A stretch of DNA of 64,000 nt from Allomyces arbusculus (lineage: Eukaryota > Blastocladiomycota > Blastocladiomycetes > Blastocladiales > Blastocladiaceae): NCBI GenBank assembly GCA_027604705.1, contig JADHYV010000060.1, forward strand, positions 1 to 64,000, read 5' to 3'. The position numbers and the translations under genes were made by a program. Every line of letters begins with the position of its first letter. Positions within the stretch are counted from its first letter, which is position 1. The notes beneath the pieces were generated by a model. The model made no database searches and was not told the DNA's origin. It saw only the letters and a program-made list of their open reading frames with translations. Shown here in pieces: positions 31,901 to 45,242 of the stretch.

Positions 31901-33224
31901 GGTGCGCGTACACGTGTGTCGCGACCGTCGCGCAGGCGCAGCGTGTCGCGCGTCGACTGCATGCCGCGCACGTGGAGCCGATCCATGTCGCGTTCCTCAT
32001 CGTGGAGCGCGCCCTGATCGCGCCAGCGACAGCGCCAGGCAGCGCGATCGATGGGGGGAGGGGACGGCGGCAGGAATTGCGTGCCGAGTTACTGGCTCTC
32101 CAGGCGATTGGCCCCATTGCGCTCCTGACGCGCCGCGGGCGTGGGGACGAGCTGACCGTCGACGTGGGGTGGTTCGACTACGTCTTGCGCAAACCCGTCA
32201 AGCGGCTGTCGCTCGAGCGTGTCCTGCACAGGATCGCCGACGTGCACGCGCAGATGCGTGACGCGCCGGTGACCGCTGAGGAGGTTGCGGCGCCCTTGCC
32301 AACGGTCGTTCCGGCCCAAGTCGCCGTGACTGTGCCCGTCGACGTGCGGGCCCCCTACACGAACTCGCCCGCGATCGCGGCCGCTGCCGCCGCTGCCGCC
32401 GCCGCCACGTTCCCGGGGATCCAGCGGCACGACTCGGTCATGCTGCACTCGGTCCTGGACCGCCCGTTCGTCGCCGACTTCCCGAACGGCGGGAGTCCCG
32501 CCGCCGCTGCGGGAACGCCACCCGCCATAGCGCCGTTCCCGCTCCCGCCCTTGATTGAGCCGATGGCGACGCCGTCCTCCCCGGCGCCGTCGACGCCCAC
32601 GTCAATCGTGACGTCGCGCACGATTGCGACGCCCGAGCGCGAGGACTGGATGCAGCAGAGGGTGTTGGTCGTCGACGACAATGTGATCAACTTGAAAGTC
32701 GCGCAAAAGCTGCTCAAGTCGATTGGCGTCACGGCGATCACGACGGCGAATCACGGCGGCGAGGCGGTCGAGTTGGTGGACCGCGGCGCGTTTGATATCG
32801 TGTTCATGGACGTGTCGATGCCGGTCATGGTGCGTTGTTACTCTGTGGTGGCGGAGTGCCGTTGGGGTCCAGGGGACTGATCGTTTTTGAATCTTTGTAG
32901 GACGGGTTGGAAGCAACACGGCGCATTCGGCACGCAAAAAGCACGCAGGCGGCGGCCACGGTCTCGCCGTGGATTTGCGCCATGACAGCGTCGGCATTAC
33001 CGGACGAGCAGACCGCGTGCCAAGAGGCGGGGTCCGTATTCCTCTTCGCGCTCTGATGGCCGGGGTGGGGGCCCTCCGGATTGTTCCATGCCGCTCACCG
33101 CTGGTGTCTCTCTAGCATGGACGACTTTGTCCCAAAGCCTGTCAAGCGCGACGCCGTGATCCGCGCGCTCAAGAACGCGCACGACCATTTGCAGCACCGC
33201 GACCGAGACAGCGACGCGCCATAA
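28939..33224 (+). CDS. Ethylene-receptor-like hybrid histidine kinase
   Basis: Membrane sensor kinase, about 1280 residues, exons 28939-30095, 30230-30376, 30467-31266, 31331-32829, 32901-33031 and 33116-33224. After a hydrophobic N-terminus and Pro-rich spacer comes an ethylene-binding module of three membrane helices (about 100-195). DLLIGLAYIAIP and ILCCGATHL match plant ETR1 at Asp25, Tyr32, Pro36, Cys65 and His69 (here D108, Y115, P119, C151, H155), so copper and ethylene binding is predicted. A GAF-like region follows, then HisKA with SHELRTPMNAIVG (His near 507), an ATPase domain (ILANLLGNAAKF, DTGCGI, HGTGLGLAVS), a degenerate receiver (about 620-780 nt into exon 4) and a true receiver: VVDDN near 1150, phosphoacceptor D1195 in FMDVSMPVM, Lys in DDFVPKPV. 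Signalling through an Hpt protein is inferred. Confidence 0.9.
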
Positions 33225-33408
33225 CCCACCGTTCGTCTTGCTTGATTGGCTTTTTTTTTTCATCCGAGCGACCAGGAGAACACACGTTGACGATCGCGTG
33301 ACGTGGATACCCACCTCGTTGGTGCAACAGATGTATTGATACGCATCGCCCCAGTTGCGTGCGTGTGTGCGCGGGGGGGGGGGGGGGGGGGCCGCCCGGA
33401 TACGGGGT

Positions 33409-33660
33409 GGCGAGCGGGGGAGCCCCAGTAGCGCGCCCCCCCACGGGGGGTAGAATGGGGGGCCGCGNNNNNNNNNNCCCTTCCTTGCGCTCCTCGTCTC
33501 CCTCGCGGTGCGCGTCGCCCCCAGCCCCCGCGGCCCCGGCCCGGCCGGGGGGGGGCGGGGGGGGGCGGGGCGCGCCCCCCCCCCCCCCCAGCACGGATCC
33601 TGGCTGGCGAGCGAGAGAGCCCCTGTCGCGCGCCCCCCCTCGGGGGTTCGAATGGCGCGC
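33409..33660. repeat. Imperfect direct repeat flanking the gap
   Basis: 33409-33467 and about 33605-33660 share the order GGCGAGCG, GAGCCCC, GCGCGCCCCCC, CGGGGG and GAATGG with scattered mismatches. The left copy ends at the N run. The pattern of homopolymer-biased differences suggests one sequence read twice at low quality rather than two true copies. Confidence 0.5.
33468..33477. other. Assembly gap of 10 N
   Basis: Ten N bases, a placeholder of unknown true length within a G/C homopolymer-rich interval. Confidence 0.99.
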
Positions 33661-34687
33661 AGCGGAGAGAGTTTGGTGGAGGGTGGGGAGTCTGATCAAA
33701 GGCTGATCGCCGGGTCTGGGTGTATGCAGAGATGGAATCATTTGTACCATGAAAAACAGAGCCTATGCCCTTTGCTCTCTTTGCTTCACCATTCTTTGGG
33801 GGCCGCCCGGCGTTGGTGCGCGCGCATCTGGTCTACGGCCAACGATGATCGATCCTGGCCCAGTCACGGCTCCTCACCGGGCAGGACCACGATTTCTTGT
33901 TGGACACACGGTCGGCGCGTCATGACGAGCCTTGAATCATCGGGAGGAATCAACCAACGGTGGACAGAACGTGGATGTGGACGTTGGGTTTCGGCCGAAA
34001 AACAGTGGGCGCAGGGTGGCGTGGCGAGGCGAAGGCCAGGCCAAACCTGGAATCGGGCGAAATGCCAAGCACCAAACCTTGCCATGTTGCCACCACAGTG
34101 CCAACGCAACCCCTCTCTCTTTGAGTGGCCAAACAAGGGAGCAACAAGCATTAAACCCAACATGACCAACAGTTTGTGAAACAGCACAAGGCGAGCTCCG
34201 TTGCATCCGTGCTCGTCACCATCATCATCATGATTCGACGCTCGTCGGCCACCGGCGCCGGCGTGCTGGGGACCCGAAACGCGGCCGCCGGGCGTGTCGC
34301 CCTCACACGCGTGGACCACCCCGCTGGCGGCTCACGCAAGGGACGGGTCGTCTGTGCGCGCGCGCAGCGTGCGCAGCCCGCAGCCTTGGTCGAGGATGCT
34401 GCCCATCGTGCATCTTGTGCCCGGCCTCACCATCATGAGATCCGTCGCCTACTCATAAAACGGGACCATGCCCGCGCGGCTGTTGCCTGCTCTCCATAAT
34501 CACTCTGCCTCTGTGCATTCGCATATCGATCGTGTATCTCTCTTGCTCTCCGCTCCGCACTTTTTCAAGTTGGTTGGGTCAAGCTCGACCGACCACCAGC
34601 AACAGCAAATCTCGAATCGTTTCAATCGCGGCTCTTGCCACTCTCGCCAGCGTCGCCGCCACTCGACTGTTCGCGCGTACCTGAACC

Positions 34688-36380
34688 ATGACGGCGATTG
34701 ACATTCCCGCGGGCACGGCGGGTGCAGGCCGCGCCTTCCTGCTCTTAATCAAGTCGTTTATCGGGACCGGCGTCCTCTTCTTGGGCGGCGTATGCATTGG
34801 ATTAACTCCATATCGCACCACGCCACGACCTACTGCTGCTGACACGCCTGAGCATCCGAAAATAGGCCTTTGTCGATGGCGGGTTCGCCTTCTCGGTCGC
34901 GATTCTTGGCGTGCTCGCGATTCTTGGCACGATTGGCATGCTCTTGCTCGTCAATGTGCGCAAGATCGTACCCGGTTCTTTCGAGGAAATCGGCCACCAC
35001 CTGTTCGGCCCGGTCATGTTCCATATCGTGCTTTTGTCGGTCGGACTCAGTCAAATCGGGTTCTGCGCGGCCTATACCAACTGTATGCGTCGCAACTGCG
35101 CTTTGTCGAGCGGAATTGTAACTTTTCCGTGCGACTGACCACCTTCCCGCCTCCCCTAGTCGTCGTCAACAATTCGGTCGAGGTCGTGTCACGGTTCAGC
35201 CATGGCGCCGTGCACGTTTCGCCGTGGGTGTTCCTCATCATTCAAGGGTGTCTCTACATCCCTGCATCGATGATTCGCCGCATCCAAAGCTTTGCCATCT
35301 TCTCGATGATGGGCATGATCTTTGTCGCGTTTGGGCTCGTCGTCGTGAGTTATTACGCGGTCAACCATCTCGTGCAAGTTGGGCACGTCGACGACTCGAT
35401 TGTGCAGTTCAACCCGTCGCGGTTCGCGCTGTACATCGGAACCGCGTGCTACACGGTATGGATCACTTCTTTTGGCTTGAATCTGCTACTTTGGTTTTCA
35501 CCGTAGCTCTTTTTGCCTTCCGCTCACCATTTGCTATTCTGCGTGCTTTTCTTGATAGTTTGAGGGCATCTCAATTGTCTTGCCAATTGCCAACTCGATG
35601 AAGCGACCTGAGCGATTCGGGATGGTGTTGATCGTCGCCATGATCATCACGACCGCCGTCTACGTCTTCATTGGCTCGACCGTGTACCTGTCGTGGGGCG
35701 AAAATGTCAAGACGATTGTATGTTTTTGAACTTTGCCTAGTTGAAACCGAACGTGCGCCGGCTGCTGTTCATTCGCTCACCACCGCCCTCCACGACTACA
35801 CTCCTGCTAGGTCCTCTTCAACCTGCCCGAAAATACGTTTGTCTCGATCATCTACCTGCTCTACATCGTGGCGATCGTGTGCACGTGGCCGCTCATGCTC
35901 TTCCCGGCAACCGAAATCGTGGAGCGCGAAGTGCTCAAGCTCGTCGCGTACGGCTACGCCAAGGCGACGCTGCGGCGCGAGGCGCAGTTTGCCAAGGACG
36001 TGGAGCGCGACGAGGCGCGTGGCGCCCTGCTCCGTATCGCCTCGGCTACCTCGGTCTCGATTCACACGGTTGATACGGCGGCACGATTCGCGGCACTGCC
36101 GTGGTCGGCGCGCAAGCTCTACTGGGTGCAGAACCTGATCCGTCTCTGCCTGGTCATCTTTGTGCTCGTGCTCGCGTACCTGACGGGCGACATTCTCGGC
36201 AAGTTGGTGTCGGTGATTGGCGGGATTGGCTGCGTCCCATTGTCGTTTGTCTGGCCCGCCGCGTATCACTTGCGAGCGTTCCCGGAACAGAGCGTCTGGG
36301 GTCGCGCGCTGGATTGGTTCCTGATCGTCGTTGGGCTCGTGGCTGCGGCATATGTGACAGCCATGACCTTTGTCGCGTAA
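34688..36380 (+). CDS. Amino acid transporter, AAAP family (vacuolar AVT3-like)
   Basis: Amino acid/auxin permease family carrier, closest in pattern to fungal vacuolar AVT3/AVT4 exporters and animal SLC36. Exons 34688-34789, 34866-35082, 35160-35455, 35559-35717 and 35811-36380 give about 447 residues. It starts directly with the first helix (AFLLLIKSFIGTGVLFLGG, the family's GTG motif). Further segments are ILGVLAILGTIGMLLLVNVR, VSPWVFLIIQGCLYIPASMI, FAIFSMMGMIFVAFGLVVVS, FEGISIVLPIANSM, VLIVAMIITTAVYVFIGS, VSIIYLLYIVAIVCTWPLML and two or three more, about eleven in all. The conserved FEG-I-LP motif is rebuilt exactly at the exon 3/4 junction. The lack of a long cytosolic N-terminus differs from yeast AVT3. 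Direction of transport and substrate cannot be read from sequence. Confidence 0.92.
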
Positions 36381-38330
36381 ACCGGCTATTGACGTCGCTG
36401 TCATGCCGTTTGTCAAGTGAGCCGGGGAGTGCCTGGGCGGCCCGTTTGGGCTAGAGGTAGATTGGATGGCTCCCCTTTTTGTGCTTCTCCTGTCCGATAT
36501 ACCCTTGCGCCGCTTTTGCGTTTTGTGTTCTTTGCATTTGCTCTTGTCCAATTCATAAAATGGGTGTGATCATTGTCCATTTCTTGGCCGCTTCGCTTAC
36601 TTTCCCACTTTTGGTGCGATTTTGCTCCCGACCAGCAACCACCAACTAGTCACTCGCGCCGACCCCGGCCTCCGGCAAATGCAATTGAGCACATCCGCAG
36701 CGATGTCATCCACCTTCTCCACCGCCTATCGTGCTCCGCCTGCGGTGCTCAACCAAGCACCAAGTATTTACAGAGCGTGCCCCACCAATTCAACCAAGGT
36801 CAAAACGTCTTATTTCTCCCCGGCCTGCCTTTTGACCTGAACCATTGCCGGCGAACCTATCACTTTATCTACAGCCAGCCAACCTTTTCCAAGGCCTCAT
36901 CCACCAATCGCGCGACCATGGTCGTCGCGCGCGGCCGGCAAGGAATCCTGTTCGGCGCGCATGCGGCTCCCATCAAAGCAAACATCACGCATCTGGCGCA
37001 AGAGCAAACCGAATCCACCACGCACCGCTGCCGGCCACCTCGGCACTGTCTACGCTTCGAGTCGGACTGTGCTGCACCGTCGCCGCGGTTGAACGTGTCG
37101 CACTTGTGCGCGTGAAACGCGCCGCGCTGACGGGCGGTGGTGCACTGGCCGCACGTCCGGGACCTGATCATGGACGCCCTGCCGCGTCCACTACCGGCAC
37201 GTCGTGGACCGCGCGCCCAGGCGCGCGCCTTATCAACGCACGACTTGTGATCGGCCATTCCAACCGCCACCCGTGCGACTCGGTCGCTTCGCGCGGCTCG
37301 CTTGCAGTATTGTGAAATAAGAAGCGCGTCCGCGATGCCAATCCGTCGACGTGGTTGGTTTGTTCGGGTGGAGGAAGATTAGCCAGCTGTTGAAGCTGCA
37401 TTCGCGGGAGCCGGCAAGCTAACGGCGTCCCAGTCGCACACTTGAGGAGCGGATGGACAGTGTAATTTTTGTTCTGCGACGCCACTCGTGCTGGGTCTTC
37501 TTGTCGTGTGCTGCTCTCCGCGCGGCGACCCTTGGCCGCGTCCGCTTTGGAGTTATGAAATCTTTGTGCTGATACTTGGCGGTGGCCTGCGAGCCGATCG
37601 ACGCGCAATGGCAGCGCGACACGCGGCTCAAAGACAAAAGTCGGTCGTTCTCGCGTCGCAGCTCACCTGCCCGAGATCGAGCAGTGATGTGTCAGCGCCA
37701 AGTCTTTGAACATGGAGAGGAGACGCGCAGCACGATGTCGCTGGGAGCGCAAACGTGCTGAGTCCTGTGCGCGACGCGATAAAGAACTGTTGGGAGGACA
37801 CGAACGATTGACGTCGTGACAGTCTCTGGCAAATCCTCCTTTCGCACTCTCGGGCAGGCAAGCGGCTCGACTTTGCTTCACCCAAGGCAGCTCGCTCCAA
37901 CCGAGCACGAACCAACCTGAAGCTCTTGATGTTGGACGAACTGAAGTGCCATTTCACACGGTCAAGCACGACCGGAAGTTCAGTGAAGCACCTTTGTATC
38001 GGAAATAAGAGAAGCGCGACGGGAAACGACAACGGAAGAGATCAAACGAGGGAACTTCAAAGACGACCACCCGAGGGCCCGCCGCCGCCGCGAGCACCGC
38101 GCGTCAAACCGAACCGGGGGGAAGGGCAAGGGAAGGCGAGCAGAGAACAGCAAAATAAAAATGGCCGGAGCCATGGTATGAAGAACGAACGAACAAGCCA
38201 ACCAACCCAACCGACGGCGACGGCAGCGACCATCAGCGCCCACGAAAGCGACGCGACCCCCAACCCAATCGACCCTGCAGCTCGGGGGCACGCGACCTCG
38301 CCACACGACGATGAGACGACCTCGAGCACC
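36381..38330. other. Long region without a supported gene
   Basis: 1950 bp between the transporter and actin stop codons. A frame starting at ATG 36918 (MVVARGRQGILFGAHAAPIK) and a nearby out-of-frame stretch (VHWPHVRDLIMDALPRP at about 37140-37190) look faintly coding and could be exons of one small gene. No splice pattern joins them convincingly. The right part includes actin 3' sequence. Confidence 0.35.
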
Positions 38331-40454
<2,124 letters not shown>

Positions 40455-41272
40455 GGTGAGAGTGGGGGTGGTGGAGTTGGGGTGGAGACGGCGGTTGGAG
40501 CGGCACCAGGGAGAGAGAGCGCTCGCGGGTGGTGGGCGAGTAAAAAGGTCGGCGGGCAGGGCGCGGTGGAGGCATCGCGCTTTTATGAGCCGCGCGCGCA
40601 CGCTGAAGCTTGTGGCCGATGCTCAACCGGTTGCCGTGCTGCCTTGGCCTTCGCGCCCACGTCGCCGCGTCTTGGCCCCCCTGCCGCTTGTTTCCCGTGT
40701 TACTCGAACCGTCGATGCGTGGGCTCCTCTGTCCACGGCAACGCGCCCCGCGGCCGCCCCTGAGCCCTGTTTGCCCCCCACTATTGGTCCAGATCATTCG
40801 CACAAATGTATTATCGTTTCTCGCACTGTTCCTGGCCGGCCTGTAGTGCCCGTCGTCGCCATCCTTGGCCCTCGCCGCACCGCACCACCCACCACCCTCG
40901 TGCGCGCCCTGCTCCCTCACCAGCGGCCGTTCATCGCCGGCAAGTTGTGGCGATGCCAAGGGCCAAGTCTGGCCAAGGATCGCCGCCAAGGGACGCGCGG
41001 CGCGCAGCCGGTTGAGCGTGGCGGCGCGACGACAAGACGCGTGCGACCTGGTGCGGCTTGGCGGCACGAGGCGCCACCTGTCACAGCCATCGTCAACCAC
41101 GCGTACTGCACGTGCTTGGGTCCCCCACATTGCACTCATTTCTCCGCTCGTTTGCAACTATTATTTCTCTATTTTATTACAATATGCCACAGATCACCAA
41201 ACACGTCTCCCAACCCCTTCTCCCGCGACCTGATCGCGACAAACTGGTCGAGAACACCTCACTTTCCTCAAC
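40455..41272. other. Upstream region of actin
   Basis: 818 bp covering the actin promoter on the minus strand and the 3' end of RINT1. No gene was supported. Confidence 0.4.
40581..40587 (-). promoter_or_regulatory. TATA-like element of actin
   Basis: The minus strand reads GCTCATAAAAGCGCG, with CATAAAA in place of TATAAAA, 127 nt before the actin ATG. Confidence 0.4.
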
Positions 41273-43827
41273 TCATGGCGACACAACGTCCCCGTCCTCA
41301 ACCCCGCCACTGTCCGCGGCAGCGCCCTCATCCAGCCGCACCAGCTGCGCAAGCACCTGCACGACCTCCTTGGCCGGCAAATCTGCAACCCGTAACTCGA
41401 CCGCACTTTCGCGCCACGCCGAGGCCGCGGCTGCCGCCATGTACCCCTCCTGCGTCACCTCCCGCGCCTCGCTCTTGGTAAACCACGCGCTCAGACCGTA
41501 TTTCTCCGGCCGCGCCGCTTCCCTCACGGCCGCCAACAACCGCCGGGCGGCCTCTGGCGAAACTGCGACCAGCCGATCCACCTGCGTCCATGCTGGTAAG
41601 AGATCGTCCACTCGGACTGCGGGTGGGGCCGCGGCAGCAACAGCCGCGTGCACGGCGCGAATCGCCGCGTGAATTGCCGCGCGCGGGGCGTTGGCACGTG
41701 CGATGGCGTTGGTGGCGAGGAGGTCGATCCGCCGTTCGAGTTTCAGGAACAGGCGACGGTAGACGGGCGCGGGGGAGTTGATTTGCGCGGCGTGTAAGGG
41801 CGAGGAGAGAGCGGTGGCAATCGATATGGGTGCGGAGGTGGATGAAGTGGCAGAGCCGAGGCCGCCGGGGACGGGGCTGGATGCGCGCAGGGCAGAGGTC
41901 ACGGCGCGGTCGAGGTGTGCGGCGAGGGTCGCCGCGAGGGTGTCGAGAGCGGTGCGGAATTTCGAGTCGAGTCGTGATGCGGCCTCGGTGAGCGATTTGG
42001 ACGGATCCTGTCCATTGGGGTTAGGGTGAGCGGGGCAATAACGAAATGAAACGGATTTGGTGGGGGATTCGCACCTCGAGCGAATGAATCAGCGTTTGTG
42101 CATGACTCGCGAGGTGCGCCATGGTGCTGGCGACGCGCACTTGCACGGCAAAGTCGTGTTCGATCTCGAACCACTCGTCGAGCTCGTCGGCCGTAACATA
42201 CAGCGCCTTCACAATGACCCGGTCGATGAATTTGCGCGCAAACTGCGCGTTCAAGTGGACCGGCACGGCTACAACGGGCAAAATCTCCGAGTCAGCGCGA
42301 ACCACGCCGATGCCTGAGAGTCGACACACAACATACCTTCGACCAGCGCCAAATACTGCTCGATTCGGTGCCCGAACCGCGTGCGCTTTTGCTCATCCAC
42401 ATCCACGTCCTCCTCATGGACCAACTGCGCCGCGTCCGCTGCGGCACGCACCTCTAGCACCGACGCAACCACGTACTCGGCCACGCTCGCGACCACTGTT
42501 TCCTGCACGTCCGTCGCGAGCGCCAGCCCCTGCGCCGGGAACCCGTACCGCGCACGCATATCCGCGGCAAACTGTGCGACTTGTGTGAGTGTGCGGCACA
42601 GCAGTGCCGGATGGTGCGCGGCCAAGGTCGGCACGTCGTGCGTGAGCTTGGCTTCAGCCAGGTGCGTCACTGCCGATACGAGCGCTTCGAGTGCGGCGTC
42701 GTTGCCCGCGGCAAGACGCACGTAGAAGGCTTGGTGTGTGGAGAGGAAGTGACGCAGGTAGCCGAGGTACCAGTCCGGGTGCTGCAGCTGGTTGGTCGGG
42801 CGAGGGCCGGAAAAGTGGTACTGGAAGCGCGGCGCGACGAGGGACATGATCCCGGCGACCGCGTCGGTCGGCGATCTGGTGAGAAATGGGGTGGTTTCGT
42901 GAGTGGTCATGTTGGGTTGGGGTGGGAGGGGAGTGGAGAGCGTACATCAAGTACATGTCGCTGAACGTCGCGAGAACGGTTTGCACAGCAGCCGTGGTCG
43001 TGCCATTCTCAATCGGCTTGCCCGGCCACCCGATATCCGTGAGCTTCGCGACGAGCGTCTCGCGCAAGCGTGCGACTAGCTCGGCCGACATGGCGTCGCA
43101 CGCGGCATGCACCACGCCCTGGATTGATGACGGCGGCAACTGGTCGACCTGGACGCGCAGCTGGCTCAGTTTCTGCCACGATGCCATGGAGAGTGGAGCC
43201 GCCCTAGTTGGTCCCGCCCGTGAGCATGCCATCCATTCCACGCCATCGAACTGAAAAACGACAAATCGTACTGCAGCGTCATCATGGCGTGTAGCGCGCG
43301 GCAGTACTGCTCCGCGGCATCAATCTGCGCGAGCCGCACATTCATGTCGCGCAGCCGCGCGTGCACGTTAGCGGTCCGCTCGGTTGTCGCGAGCTGGTCG
43401 GCAATCGTCTTGCCCTTGCGCGCAAACGAGTCGAGCTGATCGAGCCCCTGCCGGCATGCACCGAGCGCCGTCTTGAAAAATGCAACCTGCAAGGGCGCGT
43501 CGTGTTGTCGCTACAAGTTCCCCCGCGGTCAGAACCACCATACACCAGCGGAAAAGCGTCGCACGGGCAGCGTACTTTGGAGCGAATCTGGTCCAGCTCT
43601 GCACGCAGCCGTGGTGCGGTCATGACGACATGGTCGAGGTCCCAGACGTCGTTGTTGAGGAACTGGCGCGCTCGGTACGTGGGGTCGGCGTCGGCGGATG
43701 CTGGGGCGCGCAAGTCAAGTGCTGACACGCGCGGAGAGCCCGGTAGCGTGGTCGGTGACATGGTTGCCGGCATGAGAGTGGCGGCCGCTGGTGATCGCGG
43801 CGAGCTGGTGGCTGGGCTGCTGCTCAT
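41273..43827 (-). CDS. RINT1/Tip20 family vesicle-tethering protein
   Basis: Subunit of the Dsl1/NRZ complex that tethers Golgi-derived COPI vesicles at the ER. Exons 43827-43576, 43486-43272, 43203-42946, 42875-42337, 42268-42075 and 42007-41273 give about 730 residues. The recognition block is APRFQYHFSGPRPTNQ followed by HPDWYLGYLRHFLSTHQAFY, which matches the RINT-1/TIP20 signature (F-x-FHFxGxxxTN...PEWY). The N-terminal third is helical (FKTALGACRQGLDQLDSFAR, VNVRLAQIDAAEQYCRALHA-like) and the C-terminal half is an all-helical bundle (ALYVTADELDEWFEIEHDF, KYGLSAWFTKSEAREVTQEG). Each intron of 67-89 nt preserves frame. Intron 5 has two in-phase acceptors, of which the distal one (GTTGTAG, 68 nt, with CTGAC) is chosen. 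Start: first ATG, MSSSPATSSPRSP. Confidence 0.88.
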
Positions 43828-44316
43828 TTGGTGCGCTGTCTGCTCACTCTTGGTTCCGGCGCGTCCTGTTGTCAAATTAACAGGGTGGGCGCTCCGCGCG
43901 TATTGCAGAGAGATAAGATGCAGGTGGGTTCAGTTGTGATGCACGTGCTGGTCAGTGAAGTGGAACAGCCGGCCCCAAGTCACAACATGAGATCTGGCAA
44001 TGGCAACAGGCAAACATCACACAGCGAACCAACAAATCATGCTTGGAGGCCGCGCTTCCACACTTTTGATTTCAGCGCCATTCATTCTCCTCGCCATCCA
44101 CCATCACAACTTCGACAGCGCAAATGCACTGGAACGACGCTTTCGATTTAGGACAGATTCCACCGCCGACGCGTCGATTCGTATCAGTAAGCCAGGCCAA
44201 CCACGTCGCCGATAAAAATCGCGCGGCGATTGTTCACGTCCACCACCAACACGGCCGTTCAAGTGAGACCGCTCACCAAGGGCTTCGACGTGCCCCGGCC
44301 ATCATTCTTTACCAGC
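43828..44316. other. Intergenic; possible leading exon of the F-box-like remains
   Basis: Upstream of RINT1 on the minus strand. On the plus strand a short frame at 44124 (MHWNDAFDLGQIPPPTRRF) followed by GTAAGC could be a first exon of the gene at 44317, but the phases do not match a nearby acceptor. Confidence 0.3.
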
Positions 44317-45242
44317 ATGGAGTCCCTTCCCGGCGTGGTCAAGGACCGTGTCGCCGGGTTTGTATTGGATCGCAGGGACCATGCCGTCGATCTGGTCGCG
44401 TTCATGTACTCGTTGCCGCTGTGGTATGCGCCAGCAATGCGCGTGTTGCTCTATTCAGGGAAAATCCAGCTCGTGAGCCTGCTCTTCACGGTCGATGGTC
44501 GGGCACCTACTGTTGGTATCGAGCGTTGTCCTTTAATATGTATTGCGATCAAACGCTGGGATGATCCTCCCCGTCCCGCTCTGATCCTGTCTGCCTCCAA
44601 GTCTCCAGCCGATCTTTGGGCCGTTGACCGCCAAATCTCCATGCCGGACCGGGCGCTCCAAGGGCACGTTACCCGAAGGGAATATCTCTGTGACGCTGTG
44701 CACATACCGCGCTTGCCGCCGTGGATGTCTTCTGTTGCACTCAGTATCAACGCTCAAGGTCAACTTGGCTTCGCGTTTCAGGCGAATCGGTCCTGTCACT
44801 TCTGACCTGGCCATTCCCTCTCACACGTCATCTTGCTCCACTTGCGGAGGAAGCTGACGCGATTCGCATCTTTTCCGAGATCCTACCCACGATCACGTCG
44901 TTGCAGCTCGTGCGTGGTCTCATGGCCTCCATGGTCAACCAGCTTGTAGTGCGACTCATGCCCCATCTCATTTCGCTTCCCCCTGTTTGGGATCTGTGTG
45001 CTGACCTCGAGCTTGCCCGGCGATGGAACGTCCTCTTCTTCCGAATATTCGCAAGCTCATGCTCGTGTTTTCAGACGAAATTGGTAATTGCAGTGGATTG
45101 GGCATGGGGCGCGATCTTGCAGGTTCGTGTCCTGAAGCTACAAGCTTATCAAATGTGTGGGCTTCAATTGAACCAGAATGAGTTGATAGCATTCATTGAT
45201 GCACTCCCAGCAGGACTTTGCACACGCTCTAAACTATCCTGA
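44317..45242 (+). pseudogene. Broken F-box/LRR-like gene remains
   Basis: Two overlapping frames carry protein-like sequence. The first (from 44317) starts MESLPGVVKDRVAGFVLDRR, which resembles an F-box-type LP..V..R..GF pattern, and runs through AFMYSLPLWYAPAMRVLLYS to about 44805. The second (44721-45242) has LRR-like text (LPTITSLQLVRGLMASMVNQ, VVRLMPHLISLP, VRVLKLQAYQMCGLQLNQNE). The shift of frame near 44750-44800 has no convincing intron, so this is probably a decayed copy of an F-box/LRR gene like the one at 48429, though no specific alignment was made. Base composition is visibly less GC-rich than in neighbouring genes. It could instead be a live gene with an unusual splice. Confidence 0.35.

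Larger units (their letters stand above)
33225..34687. other. Intergenic region with poor-quality sequence and a gap
   Basis: 1463 bp between the kinase and the amino acid transporter. It contains G and C homopolymer runs, a 10-N gap and an imperfect 59-bp direct repeat around it. From 33720 on the sequence looks normal and is noncoding as far as can be seen. Confidence 0.5.

Noticed and set aside
33605-33660. tRNA-like 3' half with GGGTTCGAAT resembling a T arm
   Set aside because: The stem flanking the TTCGAAT loop does not pair (GGGGG against GGCGC), no acceptor or anticodon stem can be drawn, and the sequence lies in a low-quality repeat.
33359-33750. Frames passing through the N run
   Set aside because: They exist only because of G/C homopolymers and undefined bases.
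36918-37190. Small gene beginning MVVARGRQGILFGAHAAPIK
   Set aside because: No family match and no consistent splicing to the neighbouring VHWPHVRDLIMDALP stretch; left as a note in the intergenic entry.
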